The notes beneath the pieces were generated by a model. That model did not search any database and was not told the origin of the DNA. It saw only the letters and a program-made list of their open reading frames with translations. A stretch of 64,000 nucleotides of DNA from Blattamonas nauphoetae (lineage: Eukaryota; Preaxostyla; Oxymonadida): positions 56,045-120,044 of the forward strand of contig JARBJD010000232.1 in NCBI GenBank assembly GCA_033064195.1. The letters run 5' to 3'. Positions within the stretch are counted from its first letter, which is position 1, and the number at the start of each line of letters is the position of its first letter. Positions 1 through 11,269 of the stretch are shown one piece after another. The position numbers were made by a program, and so were the translations under genes.

Positions 1-3000
1 CATGAAAGTAATATTGCCAATCTTGCACTTCCTCCAGAGATTCGGACAGAGTCTCTCTCATCGCACGTCGGACTGTTGGAAAACAATAATGATCGTGTTT
101 CTTGGTCGGTGTGTTGTTCTCCTCTTTCGCTCACTTCTGACAGATATTGATGGAATGGTTTGTTGAAGCAGTGATCGGAGCAGAACTCTTCAGAAATGGA
201 CACCCCTCTGCACCACCTCTGACCATCGAGAACATCCTAATCGACGCATCCTCCACAATTCTGATCGGTTTTCTCTTTTCACGTTTATTTCTTTTGATCA
301 GCTCCTCACTCCTCGCCACATCAACCGTCAAACGCAAGTTCTCTTTCTTCCGACATATCCACACTCTGCCAGTTCTTTCTTCACATTCGTCGAACAATCG
401 AACGTCTCTGCCGATTGATCCTTCCCCTTAACGACGTCCGAGAAGATATTGTCTTTTCTCAAATCATGGTTGCTCTTGTCGAACATTTTGTGGCTTCTGG
501 AGATCTCATTCTCCCAAACTCATCGCCAGCAGATCATTCACTGTATTTTGCAGAATGTTTTCGCAGACATGACAAGACCAACTCTCTCCTTTCCAATCCC
601 AATCTCCCAAACAACATCGTCTCGTTGTTCACCGATTTTGTTCTTCGTCCCAACAATCACAGCTCTTTTGTTGTGTCAGACCACTCATTTCTGCGCGGAG
701 TTGATGTTGACCATTCCGCCCAGCTTCTGGATGTCGTTACGAAGTTCAACGGCATCCACTCGCTGGAGATTCTGACGGCTGCTTGTTGTGACTGGGGGGA
801 ATGGGTGACGACGCTGGAGATGGTGGACCGGGGTGTGGAATCGTTGGTGTGTCTTCGTTTCGGTTCATCGTTCCCTTCAGAGTGATCTCTCCTTCCTCCA
901 ATCTCCGTGTTTCCGACGAACTCTCTTTTCACTCCAAACGAAACATCAACACCGCGCCAACACACCTCAGATCGAAGAGAAGAGTGGAACCGAGTCATCT
1001 TCAGACGAGATCAGCACATTCATCACTCGTCTCCCAACCGAAATTGAAGCGACGTGGAATTTGATGACAGCCAGCTCGTCGGAATCCTCAGCCTCCATCT
1101 CCACCCAATCAGCACTCCCATCTTCTCTGAAGTCCGGCTCTCGAACCCTCATTTCTGACTGGTCGGTGTTCCGTGCAAAATCAGTCGCTCCTCATTCCCG
1201 GCAGATCCTCTTGACAATTCATCTTCTCCTCACTCGACCACATCCCACTTCGTTCGCGTGGAACCTCCGACAGTCTCGTCCCTCTTATTCAGACGAAAAC
1301 GCTCCTTTCCAACCTTCCCCTCGGTTCATCGATCAGAACGAGAAGTTTTCGGTCTCGCTGTTTGACGAAGCAGATGATACAAAACTGTTGGCGTCACTCA
1401 GGCGATGTCGAGCTGTTGTCGCAGCGACGAACTCCACAGCCTGCATTCCTGACATCCACACGTTCCGCAGCCACCTGATCTCTGGGCTCCACTCGTCCAA
1501 CCCTCACGTCATCTACGAGTGTTCCATTCTCTTCTTCATCCTTGCCGACTTCCTTCCGACAGCCGACGATCCTCGTGACAGTCAATTTCTGAGTCTCCAA
1601 AAAGCGTTCCGAGATGGATCGTATTGGGAAAAGGTGACACTGCTGAATTTGTGGGGGAGTTGGTTGTTCCAAGAAGACAGTGGACGTGGACGGCACATGA
1701 AGGAGACGGATTTCGACTTCAACGGATTGTTGAATGCTGATCTGACCGACACACACCTGTTCGACGTTGCGTGTTCATTTCTCGGTCATCTCATCACCCG
1801 CAACGTGGCTTTGATGCCTCAGTCGTGGCAGCTGGACTTCCTTCTGCAGTTTGAGAGGAGACATCAGATGATGCTGCGACTCTCAAGCGATCCGAGTCCA
1901 TCGTCAGGTCAGAAACGATCCCAACATCCTCGGATTCAACTCGCAACCAGCCTCGGCTCGCTCTTGTCTCTCATTTGTGGCTGCGATTTCCCTTCTGCAC
2001 TGACTGAACAAATCACAACTGATTTGAGCTCAAGTCCACACCCTTTCTCACTTCAGGTGAACCAAGCGTACTTTCTCAACCACACCTCGATCGCCCCCAA
2101 CCACAGACACTCCTTCATCCCGATGGATCTGATGTTCGAACGGTATCTCCGATCGGATCCAGACGCGTTCCTCAGAAGTTGGCCTGACATATCTTCCTGC
2201 TCTTCGAGAAAGTTCCTTCTGCTTCCTCTGGTTGGACTGTACTCCCTCCTCCTTCGATGCCCCAAACTCAATCTCACTCCCATCGCTCTCCATCACTTCC
2301 TCCGCGTGATCTTCGAGACAGGTCTGGATGCCATTCGATTACACGTCTACGCCCTCATCGACACTCTCCTCTCTCCTCCTCACCTCGTCAGAGACACAAG
2401 CGACATGTGGGTCCGTTTTCTTGCTTTCTTCGATTATTTTGGGGGACTTACAGCTCCCTTTGGTGCGTGTTCGTCTCTCGCCAAAGTGTTCAAGATGCTG
2501 AGTCCGTTCGGTTCCCATCCAAAACAAATCGAAATGAGCTCGTTGAGAAATGTTGGGGATCTGATAGTGTCACTTCACTGGCTCACCATTCCGGCTCACT
2601 TCGACTCTCCACTCCTCTGCCATCTTCCTTCTCTGGCTGCTGCTCGGCGAGGCGTCCTCCAAACTCTCTCCTCCCACTCTGGCATCCCCTCCCTCGTCAC
2701 CACTATCACAACTGACCCCTTCTCGAACGACCAAAGAGCGACACAACGCCAAGGACTGTCTTTCAACGATCAACTCACACTTCTCTCTCGCTCTGTTCGT
2801 TCCTTGGCTTCTGCCAGTCTGATATTCCTCATGTCATCCTTTCACAGGTTTCACTCCATCCAAATTCAGACTCAATGTTGGTGTGATCTTCACTAGCCGT
2901 CTCCTGTCTGTTTTCTTTCATCCATTTCATCGACTTCTCAGTTTGCCATCTCCAGCACTCGTGTCTGTTGCCTTCGAGTTCTTCCATCGATTCGTCAGTG

Positions 3001-3459
3001 TCTCGCCTGATGCTGTTCGGATTGAGTTGGTGAAGCAAGGTCTGCTGGATCGTGTCGTGGTCGCTGTGTCGAATTCGTCGTTCTTGGTTGACTTCGAGAA
3101 AGGGGTTGCTATGGTTGGGATTCTACTCGGCTCAATCCGACGAGACGATCAAAAACGAAGAATGAACCTCGTTGACTTCTCTTCTCTCTTCTGACACTTC
3201 CATCTTTCCAACTTACTCTGAATTGACATGCTGACCTCTGTATCTTCCTCTCTGCCCTTCTTTCATCCACTTTAGTCTCCAGGTGTTTCTGGCCATCCTT
3301 CTTCTTCAGAAGATCTTGTTTGGAATGACACAATGGACGAAGGAGGACACAGCTGTTCCGAAGCGAGGACAGCAGATTAAGGTCAGACTGTGCGACGAAG
3401 GTGTTTCGGATAAGATTGAGCTTCACATTCGAATTCACCCAAACGACGTCAATATTTGA
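1..3459 (+). CDS. Armadillo-like family protein, copy A (5' end outside window)
   Basis: The function is unknown; the helical, Leu/Phe-rich sequence suggests an armadillo/HEAT-like scaffold (inference). The start lies about 20 codons before the window, judging from the inverted paralog at 6216-9557. Exons are 1-108, 144-267, 302-846, 881-2816, 2848-2905, 2942-3170 and 3283-3459. Introns measure 35, 34, 34, 31, 36 and about 112 nt. The first four have the same lengths and phases as in the paralog, and frame is kept at every junction. Conserved blocks include WFVEAVIG, MVALVEHFVASGDLIL, FPMDLMFER-type and FEFFHRFVSVS. The final exon encodes a charged tail ending HIRIHPNDVNI and is the least certain part; no counterpart was found in the paralog. 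No signal peptide or membrane segment is visible in the part present. Confidence 0.8.
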
Positions 3460-3741
3460 AAATTGAAAACAAGAAACGAATATATCGCATCAAGTCCCCT
3501 TTTTCTCAATCTCCAAACCTTTCTAGAGCATCACTCTCTGTTATTCATTGGTGAGTCAGAATTGACGAAACCAATGAAATGTGAATAAATTCAGACCTGA
3601 TTCGTCAGTCCAATTGGAAAAAGAATGGTGATGAAAGTGAAAGGGATTGCGGATGTGATGAATGGAATAAAAACACACAAAAGAGATTTCTTGTGGTTCG
3701 GATCATTTTAGTCTCACGTCATCTGCATCGTCTAGATTAAC

Positions 3742-4978
3742 ATGGGATGCAAACAATCTCAATTGCCGCCAAATAGGGAGTCCGAGACGGCAAGGGAGGA
3801 CATTGCGGGCCTAAAAACTCGTCCCGACGAATCAATCACAAAGTACTCATCATACGGTATCCTCTTCTTCTCCTCATTGTCATTGTCATGTGATTCCTCC
3901 AGACTACTCTCGATTCCTGATGTGGAATCCGAATTATCCCGCCACAGTTGATTCTCTTGCACATGTCTTCAACTCCCTTGCTTCCATCGTCAGAGATGAC
4001 TTCCCATTGGATGAAGAACAGTATCTAAAAGCTTCAACACTCCTTTCTTTGATCAAGCGGATTGTCAACCGCGGGTCCGCCTTCGATGATTTTTTGAAGG
4101 CCATTGGACTAGGATCCTCAAACACCGATGCAGTATTTGTGGATTCAATGACTGTCTTTTTGTCGCTGTCCCATTCATCGCTTATCGGAGAAACTCTCGA
4201 ATTTATTCATCAATATCTCAGTGCACTTTCTGTATCCTCCCGCCTGGCTCTTCTCTCTAACAGACTGATATCCAGAATCCTTTCTGTCCCTCAATTCCAA
4301 GATTTCTCTGTAATTGAGGATGTGAACCTCCTTTGCAGTGTTCTCTTAATTCTGGACAATGGTGCCAGACTCGCCTCCGACTTCAAGATGCAATCTACCA
4401 TCGTTGAGCTACGATCAATCCTCGACATGATTACTCGAATCCTAGGACCCAATCTCGAGAATGACCTTTCAAACTTTCCCACCACCATTCCCGACACTGA
4501 CCCTGAACAAATCCGAGATGTGATGCTGAATGACGTTTTTATCCCGATGGAACCATCTCTCGTCCAGATCATTCGTAATCCTGTTCTGAAGTCGAGGAAC
4601 CAACAACTCGAGACCATCTTGCTAATTCTCTTCCATATCTTTCAATGGAGTGCATTCCACCAACCCACATTTGATTTTCTTTGTTCATCTTCCTTACCAA
4701 TAGTCTTCGTGTCGTTTCTGACAGAAAATGAACGCGTATCCACTCATTATCCTATCATTTCGTCCTTATCCCTCGAAATCACAGATTTGAAACAAGCTGG
4801 AGCCGAAACCTTGGAAAGAGGAAAATTCCTGCTTCAGACACTGGAACGAGAAGACTTTCACGAAGAAATCGAAAAAACCCTGATTTACGAGACCTCGTCG
4901 ATACTAGGACGGAATATAAGACTCCACACATTAGAAATCCTGAATTTTCTGGGAGTGAACGCTTCTCGGCCCCAATAA
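3742..4978 (+). CDS. Armadillo-like helical-repeat protein with possible N-myristoylation
   Basis: There are two exons, 3742-3856 and 3903-4978, separated by a 46-nt GT-AG intron (3857-3902). They total 397 codons in frame. The N-terminus MGCKQS fits an N-myristoylation signal (Gly2, Ser6), which would place the protein at membranes; this is inference. The rest is a series of Leu-rich helical segments without recognisable catalytic residues. The block F-(V/L)-x-S-x4-LS-x2-HSS near residues 120-150, followed by an IHQ motif, recurs in the gene at 53739-54752, so the two belong to one expanded family. The gene lies between the two inverted paralogs and may have been enclosed by that rearrangement. 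The specific role is unknown. Confidence 0.85.
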
Positions 4979-5076
4979 ATCACTTCTGAGAACTCTCCAG
5001 GAATGCTCGCTCTCCCCTCATTTTCACCCAAGTTGCTCCAACGAAAATGAACCCTGGTCTTCAAAGTCTTTCTTTC

Positions 5077-5510
5077 GGCAACATGTACCTTTGGGGGACC
5101 TACTAAAATGAATTCAATTGGTCACAAAAACATTTTTTGGATTATTTTCTAGAATAATTAGGTCTCTAGTATCCCGATTCATTTCTGAGAAAATCTTGTG
5201 AAATAATCAAAAATAAGGGTCGGATCAAATCATACATTCTGAAGTGGGAATTATTCACAATTTATTGTATCCTAGTAAGTTCATAAGTGTGTTTTTGAGG
5301 AAATAGATGTCCATAGAAGAGCATAGAAACTTCTTTGACAGAGATCCTGACTGTTTCCTTTCGTGATCTCCTAGTTTCTCTTGAAAACATATCTTGGAAA
5401 AACTCAATTTTCGGTTCTCTCATTACAAGAATATCCAGAATTTCCTAGAAATTTTCTCTAATAGTCCTTATTTGTGGACTTTTGGTAGGTCCCCTAAAGG
5501 TACATCTTGC
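5077..5510. mobile_element. MITE with about 30-bp inverted ends and possible 9-bp target duplication
   Basis: The left arm (about 5079-5108) and right arm (about 5480-5509) are inverted copies with three mismatches; both carry the core GTACCTTT-GGGGACCTAC. Flanking copies of CTTTCTTTC at 5068-5076 and 5511-5519 fit a 9-bp target site duplication, though the boundary is ambiguous by one base. The interior is AT-rich and has no convincing gene, so this would be a non-autonomous element. A 9-bp duplication suggests the Mutator-like superfamily (inference). Confidence 0.6.
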
Positions 5511-6215
5511 CTTTCTTTCTGTGATTTCCAGGTGTTTTTGGCTCTTCATTATCATCCACATCGCCCTCATCTTCTTTGTTCTCATGATTTCGATTGTTGA
5601 AGCGACCAAAACGAGATGATTTGGAGAGACAAAACGTCGAGCGAATGGATAGTCATCGATGTGATGTAAAGTGATGAAGACGTGTCGAAATGAAGAGCGA
5701 TGTGCAGGATGTGCAGACGATGGTTGTGAGAGGGTGAACGAAGACGGTGTCGAAGCCTTGTGAATTTCAGCAAACACATTGTTTGATGCTCCTCGTCTCC
5801 GTCTCAAACGAAGAATTGCGATACGCTCAGAAAGGACTGTTTGGAACTTGCCAAGAAAGGAAGACAAGAACGAGAAAGGAGACGATCTGAAGTGAAGGCG
5901 AGAGGGTAGAGCAAAATAAAGACGAGTCCTCGACAACGGGGGTGGAGACAGGATGGTTGGCTGAAGTGAGAACTGTCCTTCACTGCGAGTCGCGCCGTTT
6001 CTGACTCTTTTTCTTCTTCGATGGGGATGGTGAGTTGCGTTGGGAGGGGATGCATAGTGTCGACCGGAACGAAGTTTGGACTGGTGAGGTGAACGTGTAT
6101 GTGGAGTGCTGGTGTTGGATGAGAGTATGTAGTCTTTTCTCAATTCATTTCTCAGATCTTCAGTAAACAGTGAGATGACACTTCATTGATTGAATGGAAT
6201 ATGAAGAAAGCGTGG
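5511..6215. other. Intergenic region without a supported gene
   Basis: This lies downstream of the minus-strand gene ending at 6216. It contains a long minus-strand open frame (5445-6143) of Arg/Ser/Pro-rich sequence with no domain and no paralog support. I looked for a counterpart of the last exon of copy A (3283-3459) and did not find one. Confidence 0.5.
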
Positions 6216-9200
6216 TTAAGTTAACATTCCTGAGTTCTGTATTCGTGTTGACTCCTCTTCCCACAACATCTCTGATGCTTCGGTTTGATGGCTTCGTTCG
6301 ATTGTCGCGAGCAGAATCCCAATCACACCAACTCCGTTGTCGTAGTCATCCAGGAACGATGAACGAGACATAGCGAACAGGAAACTGTCCAACAAACCTT
6401 GCCTCACCAACTCCATCCGAACAGCATCAGACGAGACACTGACGAATCGATGGAAGAATTCGAACACAACAGACACGAGTGCCGGAAGTGGTGACCTGAG
6501 AAGATGAAGAGAGTGGAGAGAGCACAAACATGAGGTTTTCATGGAGATTCTTCACGATGGAAGGTTGGACTGCGGAAGAAGTGAAATCTGATGAAGGATG
6601 AGAAAGGAGTGGGTAAACCTTCAGCAGCGAAATAGCGACCATACAATGAGGAAAGTCTGACATGGCAGTGGAGTCGCTCTTTGATCGAACGAAGAGAAGA
6701 GAGTTGGTCAAGAAAAGTCTGGTTTGTGAGAGGAGTGACGAGGGAGGGGATGCCAGAGTGGGAGGAGAGAGTTTGGAGGACGCCTCGCTGAGAATCAGAC
6801 AGAGAAGGAAGATGGCAGAGGAGCGGCGAGTCAAAGTGAGCAGGAATGCTGAGCCAGTGAAGAGACACAACCTTCTTCCCAACTTCACTCAACAAGTCCA
6901 GCTCTTCCTGTTCCGGAGTTGAGTCGAACGGAGCCAGCATCTTGAACACTTTGGCGAGAGACGAACACGCGCCGAAGGGAGCGACGATTTCACAGTAGGA
7001 GTCGATACAGAAGAGACAACTTGCCCAAACTCGGTGTACTGCTCTGTCGAGGTTGGGTGAGGAGAGCAGAGTGTCGAGAAGGCGAGGGGGAGGGAAAAAC
7101 CCAAATAGGTCGAACATTTCCGCATGTGTTGTGACCTGATTGTCAACGAATAAAAGCATGTCGATGAGATTGCAAAGTGCTTCATGTTCAAGATTGAGTT
7201 TGGGACATCGAAGGAGGAGTGAGTGGAGACGAATGCAGGAAGTGAGGGGGGCCTTTCCAGACGAACATTCAGAGTCATCAGGTGATGCTACGAAGAACAT
7301 GTCAGGATTTGATCGGAAATGTCGTTCGAACATCAGATCCATCGGGAAGAGGGAGTGGTTGTAGTCGGTGACGATGATTGGGTACTTCAGAAAGAACGCT
7401 GGATTCATCTGAGGCGAGAATGGGTGAAAACCTGAATCCCGATCAGCGAGGAGCCCTGCCAAAGAATAAGTGAAATCACAACCACGAAAGACAGACAGGA
7501 ATGAACCGAGAACGATGATGAGTGGGCTCTGAAAATGCTGTGATTTTTTTCGAGTTGAAAATGGACTTGGATCGCCGGTGATTCGCGACATCATCCGATT
7601 CTTCTTCTCAAACTGATGAAGGAAGTCCATTTGCCATCGAAAAGGGAACAGATCCGTAGTATTCAAGAAGAGGATCCCGAAAAAGGAACACGCTTGATCA
7701 AAAAGTTTGGTGGAGCTCAGATCAGTAGCCAGAAGTCCACTGAAATCAAAATCTGACTCATTCATGTCCATATTGTGACGGTGTTTGGCTCTGAACGTCA
7801 ACCATCGACCCCACAGTGTCAACAGCGCCATTTTCTCCCCAAAATTCCCATCACGGAATGCTGTTTGAAGAGGTTTAAATTGACTGGCACGAGGATCGTC
7901 CACTGTCGGACGGAAGGCAGAAAGAGCGAAGAAGAGTTTGCAACACTCACAGCCGAGGATGGAATTCGACGAGGGGAGGCCAGAGAAGAGGAAGGAGCGG
8001 AAAGTGTCGATGTCAACAATACAATCTGTGGATTGTGTCGCATCGAGAACAGCTAGACATCGACGGAGTGATGTCACCACTTTTTTATCATCGGTGTTGT
8101 CGAACAGCGAGCTGTCAAATTTCTCGTTGACATCGACGAATTGAGGAGCGGGCAAGAACTCAACTTCAACTCCTGATTCTGTTTCAAATAATTGACGAAC
8201 AGTCCACGAGAAGGAATTGTGTCGTGGTTGTGCGATGATGGCACGAATCGCAGAGAGGATCCGTCGGGAATGATGAACGTCGAAGGCTGGATAGAAGACA
8301 CTCGTCTCAGAAGTGAGGGAATGAGAATCGGATGATGATTGTTGGGATGGAAAGGATGTTTCTGTGGAGATGGTTGAGTGACTTGAGCAGTCCGTCGATG
8401 ATGACTCATGATCAAGCAAGGAATGAAAGTCGAACGTGAGGTCTGTGGATGTCGAGCCAGATGAGGAGAGGAGAGAGAAACCATCTGTCATCCAAACAGG
8501 ATCAGATTCATTTTGACTGATCTCTTCGATCTGAGGTAGTTGAGGTTTGAGTCGATATTTCGCTTGAAGTGAGCGGAGTGTGGCTCGAAAACAGGGAGAT
8601 TGGAGGATAGAAGGATCACTCTAAATGAAAGAAAGAACACAAATGAAGACATACCAATGATTCGATCCCATGTTCCACCGTCTCTAACATCCTCGTCCAT
8701 TCTGTCCAGTCGAAAAAAGCTGTCCGAACAGCGGTTAATGAGTGAGTGTTCGAAACGAGTCTTATTGCTTCCAAAAGCTGTGTTGAAGAGTCACAATCAT
8801 TGCTGAACAGGAATGAGTGTTCTGTGAGACGAAAATAGTTTTGATTGTCTGGGTGAAGAATAATTTGAGTGAAGAATTTGGCGAGATTGTGGAGGAGAAA
8901 CGGAGATGAATCAAGACTTTCCATCAGGCGAATTATACGAAAATATTGCGCGAAATATTGTAAATGATCTGTTGGAGACGATTTTTGGAGAATGAGATCT
9001 CCAGAAGCAACGAAATGTTCGACGAGGGCAACCATGATGCGGGCGAAGACAATATCTTTCCTGTCTGGATTAAGAGGGAGGATCAATCGATTAATTTGTG
9101 CGAGAGTTCGAATGATGTGCAGAAAGAACTTGCAGAGTGTGGATATGTCGGAAGAGAGAGAACCTGCGATGGAACTCTGAAGGGACGAGAATGGAGGATC

Positions 9201-9557
9201 TTGTGAAAAGAGAAAAGGAGGACAAGATTAAACCGATCAAAATTGAGGAGAATGCATCAATTCGGATGTTCTCAATGGACAGAGGCGGTGCAACGGGGTA
9301 TTCATTTCTGAGAACTCCTGCTCCGATCACCGCTTCAACAAACCACTCCATCAATATCTTCCGGATGGAGTAAAAAAGATAAAACAACACACTGTCCAAG
9401 AAAGTCCTTCATTACCGACTTGATACCGTCTGATGTGCGATGCGAGAGATTCTGCCTCAATATCCTCAGGAAGAGAGATTGTGACAACATCACTGTCACT
9501 ACACTCTGTGGAGAAAGATATAATTGATGAATGGGTCGGAGAAAGCTGTTCACTCAT
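6216..9557 (-). CDS. Armadillo-like family protein, copy B (inverted paralog of 1-3459)
   Basis: Six exons on the minus strand: 9557-9393, 9357-9234, 9199-8655, 8620-6619, 6587-6530 and 6495-6216. The introns are 35, 34, 34, 31 and 34 nt, all GT-AG, and the total is 1,058 codons exactly. The start MSEQLSPT at 9557 is the first ATG of a frame that continues across the first intron. Similarity to copy A runs nearly the whole length, for example the block around FMPMDLMFER/LLLRCPKLNL and the C-terminal FEFFHRFVSVSSDAVR. Substitutions in exon 2 fall largely at third codon positions, which supports purifying selection after duplication. The function is unknown; a helical scaffold role is inferred. 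The ending differs from copy A: this copy stops at 6216 without the charged tail exon. Confidence 0.85.
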
Positions 9558-9828
9558 TCTACAATCAGATATAGAGATGTGTTCGAATCTTGATTGGACA
9601 CATTGAGAGAAAATGAGAGAGAACAGAGGATAAAGGATGAAAATCAAGCATTAAATTGTTGTGGCGAGGGTAAAACATGAATACATACATTTTTAAACCT
9701 GTTAAACTTCGATGATTGACGATTCACTTCAGAATCAAATTGGTGATGATGTGAAAGCGAAAAAAGGATAGTGCTCGATTCTATGAATCCTTCGATGATG
9801 ATGAAAGTGAGGAAAGATAGCTGGAGGG

Positions 9829-10587
9829 TCAGTTTTCAGAGGGAATAGTCTCAATAAACAATGTTTGGTTTGATCCTCTCCTTTTCTGATCCCCACCCAA
9901 CGGCATTTCCAACAGATCTGGAACTTCTTCCTTCTCGTCCTTCCTAATACCCCTCATTCTCGACTCCATTGATTCCAGAGAGGGACGAGCAAGTGGCGCC
10001 AATCTCAGACACTCCAACAACAGATCGGTCAGCTCATTCGGTCCAATTGTGTCCATCGGCGGAACCACACCCATCTTCAGCTGTCGCTGTGCATTCACAG
10101 CATCTGCTTCGTTGAATGGCACTTGTCCCGTCGTGATTTCCCATAAAATCAGGCCGAGCTGAAAAACCAACGTTTTATCCAAGTTTCCAGCTTTTTGGAC
10201 AGTTCCCTCTTCAGGTGCTTCCCATTTCTTCTCCTCTTGGGACGATTTGTGGCCATCCGAATGTGAATGAAGTGTTGTGCTGTTCTGTGATTGTCTCTCT
10301 CCTGTCTTGTCCTCTCCCTGATTGAAGCACACATTCCCTGACAATGTGAGAAGGATCCAGTGTGGATTCAGCTTCTGCACAGCGAGAGCAGAGGGACGCA
10401 GAGAGACCAATTTCTGAAGGGAGCGATGTGTGAATCTGCAGAGGTCGCACGGGTACTTCTCTGTCCTTTTCAGAGAAATCTTTGTCGATGTTGGGGGGAA
10501 TGTGTGGATGGGGCAGTAGACTGCAGGAAGACCACCCGTCTTGGGAGATGATGCAGAAATGACGACAAGTTGTGGAGAACGAGGCAT
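9829..10587 (-). CDS. Kinase-like C-lobe fragment (probable pseudokinase remnant)
   Basis: About 252 residues. The recognisable part is the protein kinase C-lobe: WEAPE (the APE motif region), then a helix reading VFQLGLILWEIT that matches the DxWSxGxxLWE region, then NAQRQL and a final ARPSLESM helix. The HRD catalytic loop and DFG are not visible; the segment HWILLTLSGNVC sits where they would be, so catalysis is doubtful. The same arrangement, including DAVNAQRQ, occurs in the receptor-like gene ending at 37706. No beta-helix, signal peptide or membrane segment precedes it here, and the tRNA gene begins about 110 bp upstream. It is therefore likely a truncated copy of that receptor family, though a small stand-alone gene is possible. 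I chose the ATG at 10587. Confidence 0.6.
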   Translation of the reverse strand: MPRSPQLVVISASSPKTGGLPAVYCPIHTFPPTSTKISLKRTEKYPCDLCRFTHRSLQKLVSLRPSALAVQKLNPHWILLTLSGNVCFNQGEDKTGERQSQNSTTLHSHSDGHKSSQEEKKWEAPEEGTVQKAGNLDKTLVFQLGLILWEITTGQVPFNEADAVNAQRQLKMGVVPPMDTIGPNELTDLLLECLRLAPLARPSLESMESRMRGIRKDEKEEVPDLLEMPLGGDQKRRGSNQTLFIETIPSEN

Positions 10588-10700
10588 CAGCAAATTGTTT
10601 TTGTTCGGAGAGAGATATGTTGAAATATTTCACTTCGCACATCCAAAAATAATGATTATTTTGGTGAAGAACACAGATGAGAAGAAGAAAAGAAAAATGA

Positions 10701-10783
10701 TGCCCATTGTGGGAGTTGAACCCACGACCTTCGCGATTTCAGCGATTAAAGTGCGATGCTCTTCCACTCTGAGCTAAACGAAC
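10701..10783 (-). tRNA. tRNA-like gene with irregular anticodon arm, possibly UUA anticodon
   Basis: The minus strand folds as a tRNA. The 7-bp acceptor GTTCGTT pairs with AATGGGC (with G-U pairs). TA at positions 8-9 is followed by a GCTC/GAGC D stem with a loop containing GTGG, and a perfect GTGGG/CCCAC T stem with loop TTCAACT, which gives a good B box. Between the D and T arms there are 16 nt in the anticodon loop instead of 7. If a 9-nt intron sits after position 37, the mature length is 74 nt and the loop CTTTAAT puts TTA at the anticodon, which would read UAA. Pair 31-39 would be an A-C mismatch. It could instead be a decayed tRNA. Confidence 0.65.
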
Positions 10784-11269
10784 ATCAAATTATGGTTTTC
10801 TTTCATCCTCATTCTTCATGTTCACCATTTTTCTTCTTTCATCTGTCTCTTTGTGTTTAAACTTTTCTTGGAAATGGACTATCCTCGCAGATTCTGTCTC
10901 GAATTCATCTTTACTTTGTGTTTGGCGAGAACAAGCAGTGTTTGAGTGTGTTTATAGACCCCAAACCAAACATTGTGAGAAATCAGAGCGAATTCCAACT
11001 GTCACTCCGGCTTCCGGTTCTTGGGTCTTGCCAAATTGAGGTAAGGTTAGATCGTCGGTGTTTTGCGAATTTAGGTTAACATCATCGGATAAACACGCAA
11101 CTTCGGGAAAACCCGCAACTCTATTTTCAAACAACCTATATCACCTCTAGCGTTCTCCTTTTCAGTTTCAAGTGCGGACCAATATTGCATTCAATATCCA
11201 CATTTTTACCTCTAAATATGGTGTCTTCATTTCACAAGTGCTCATTGTGGGTCGTTTTTTTTCATTGAA

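Noticed and set aside
5445-6143. Long minus-strand open frame of 232 codons
   Set aside because: Arg/Ser/Pro-rich composition, no domain, overlaps the MITE end and has no paralog; most likely a chance frame.
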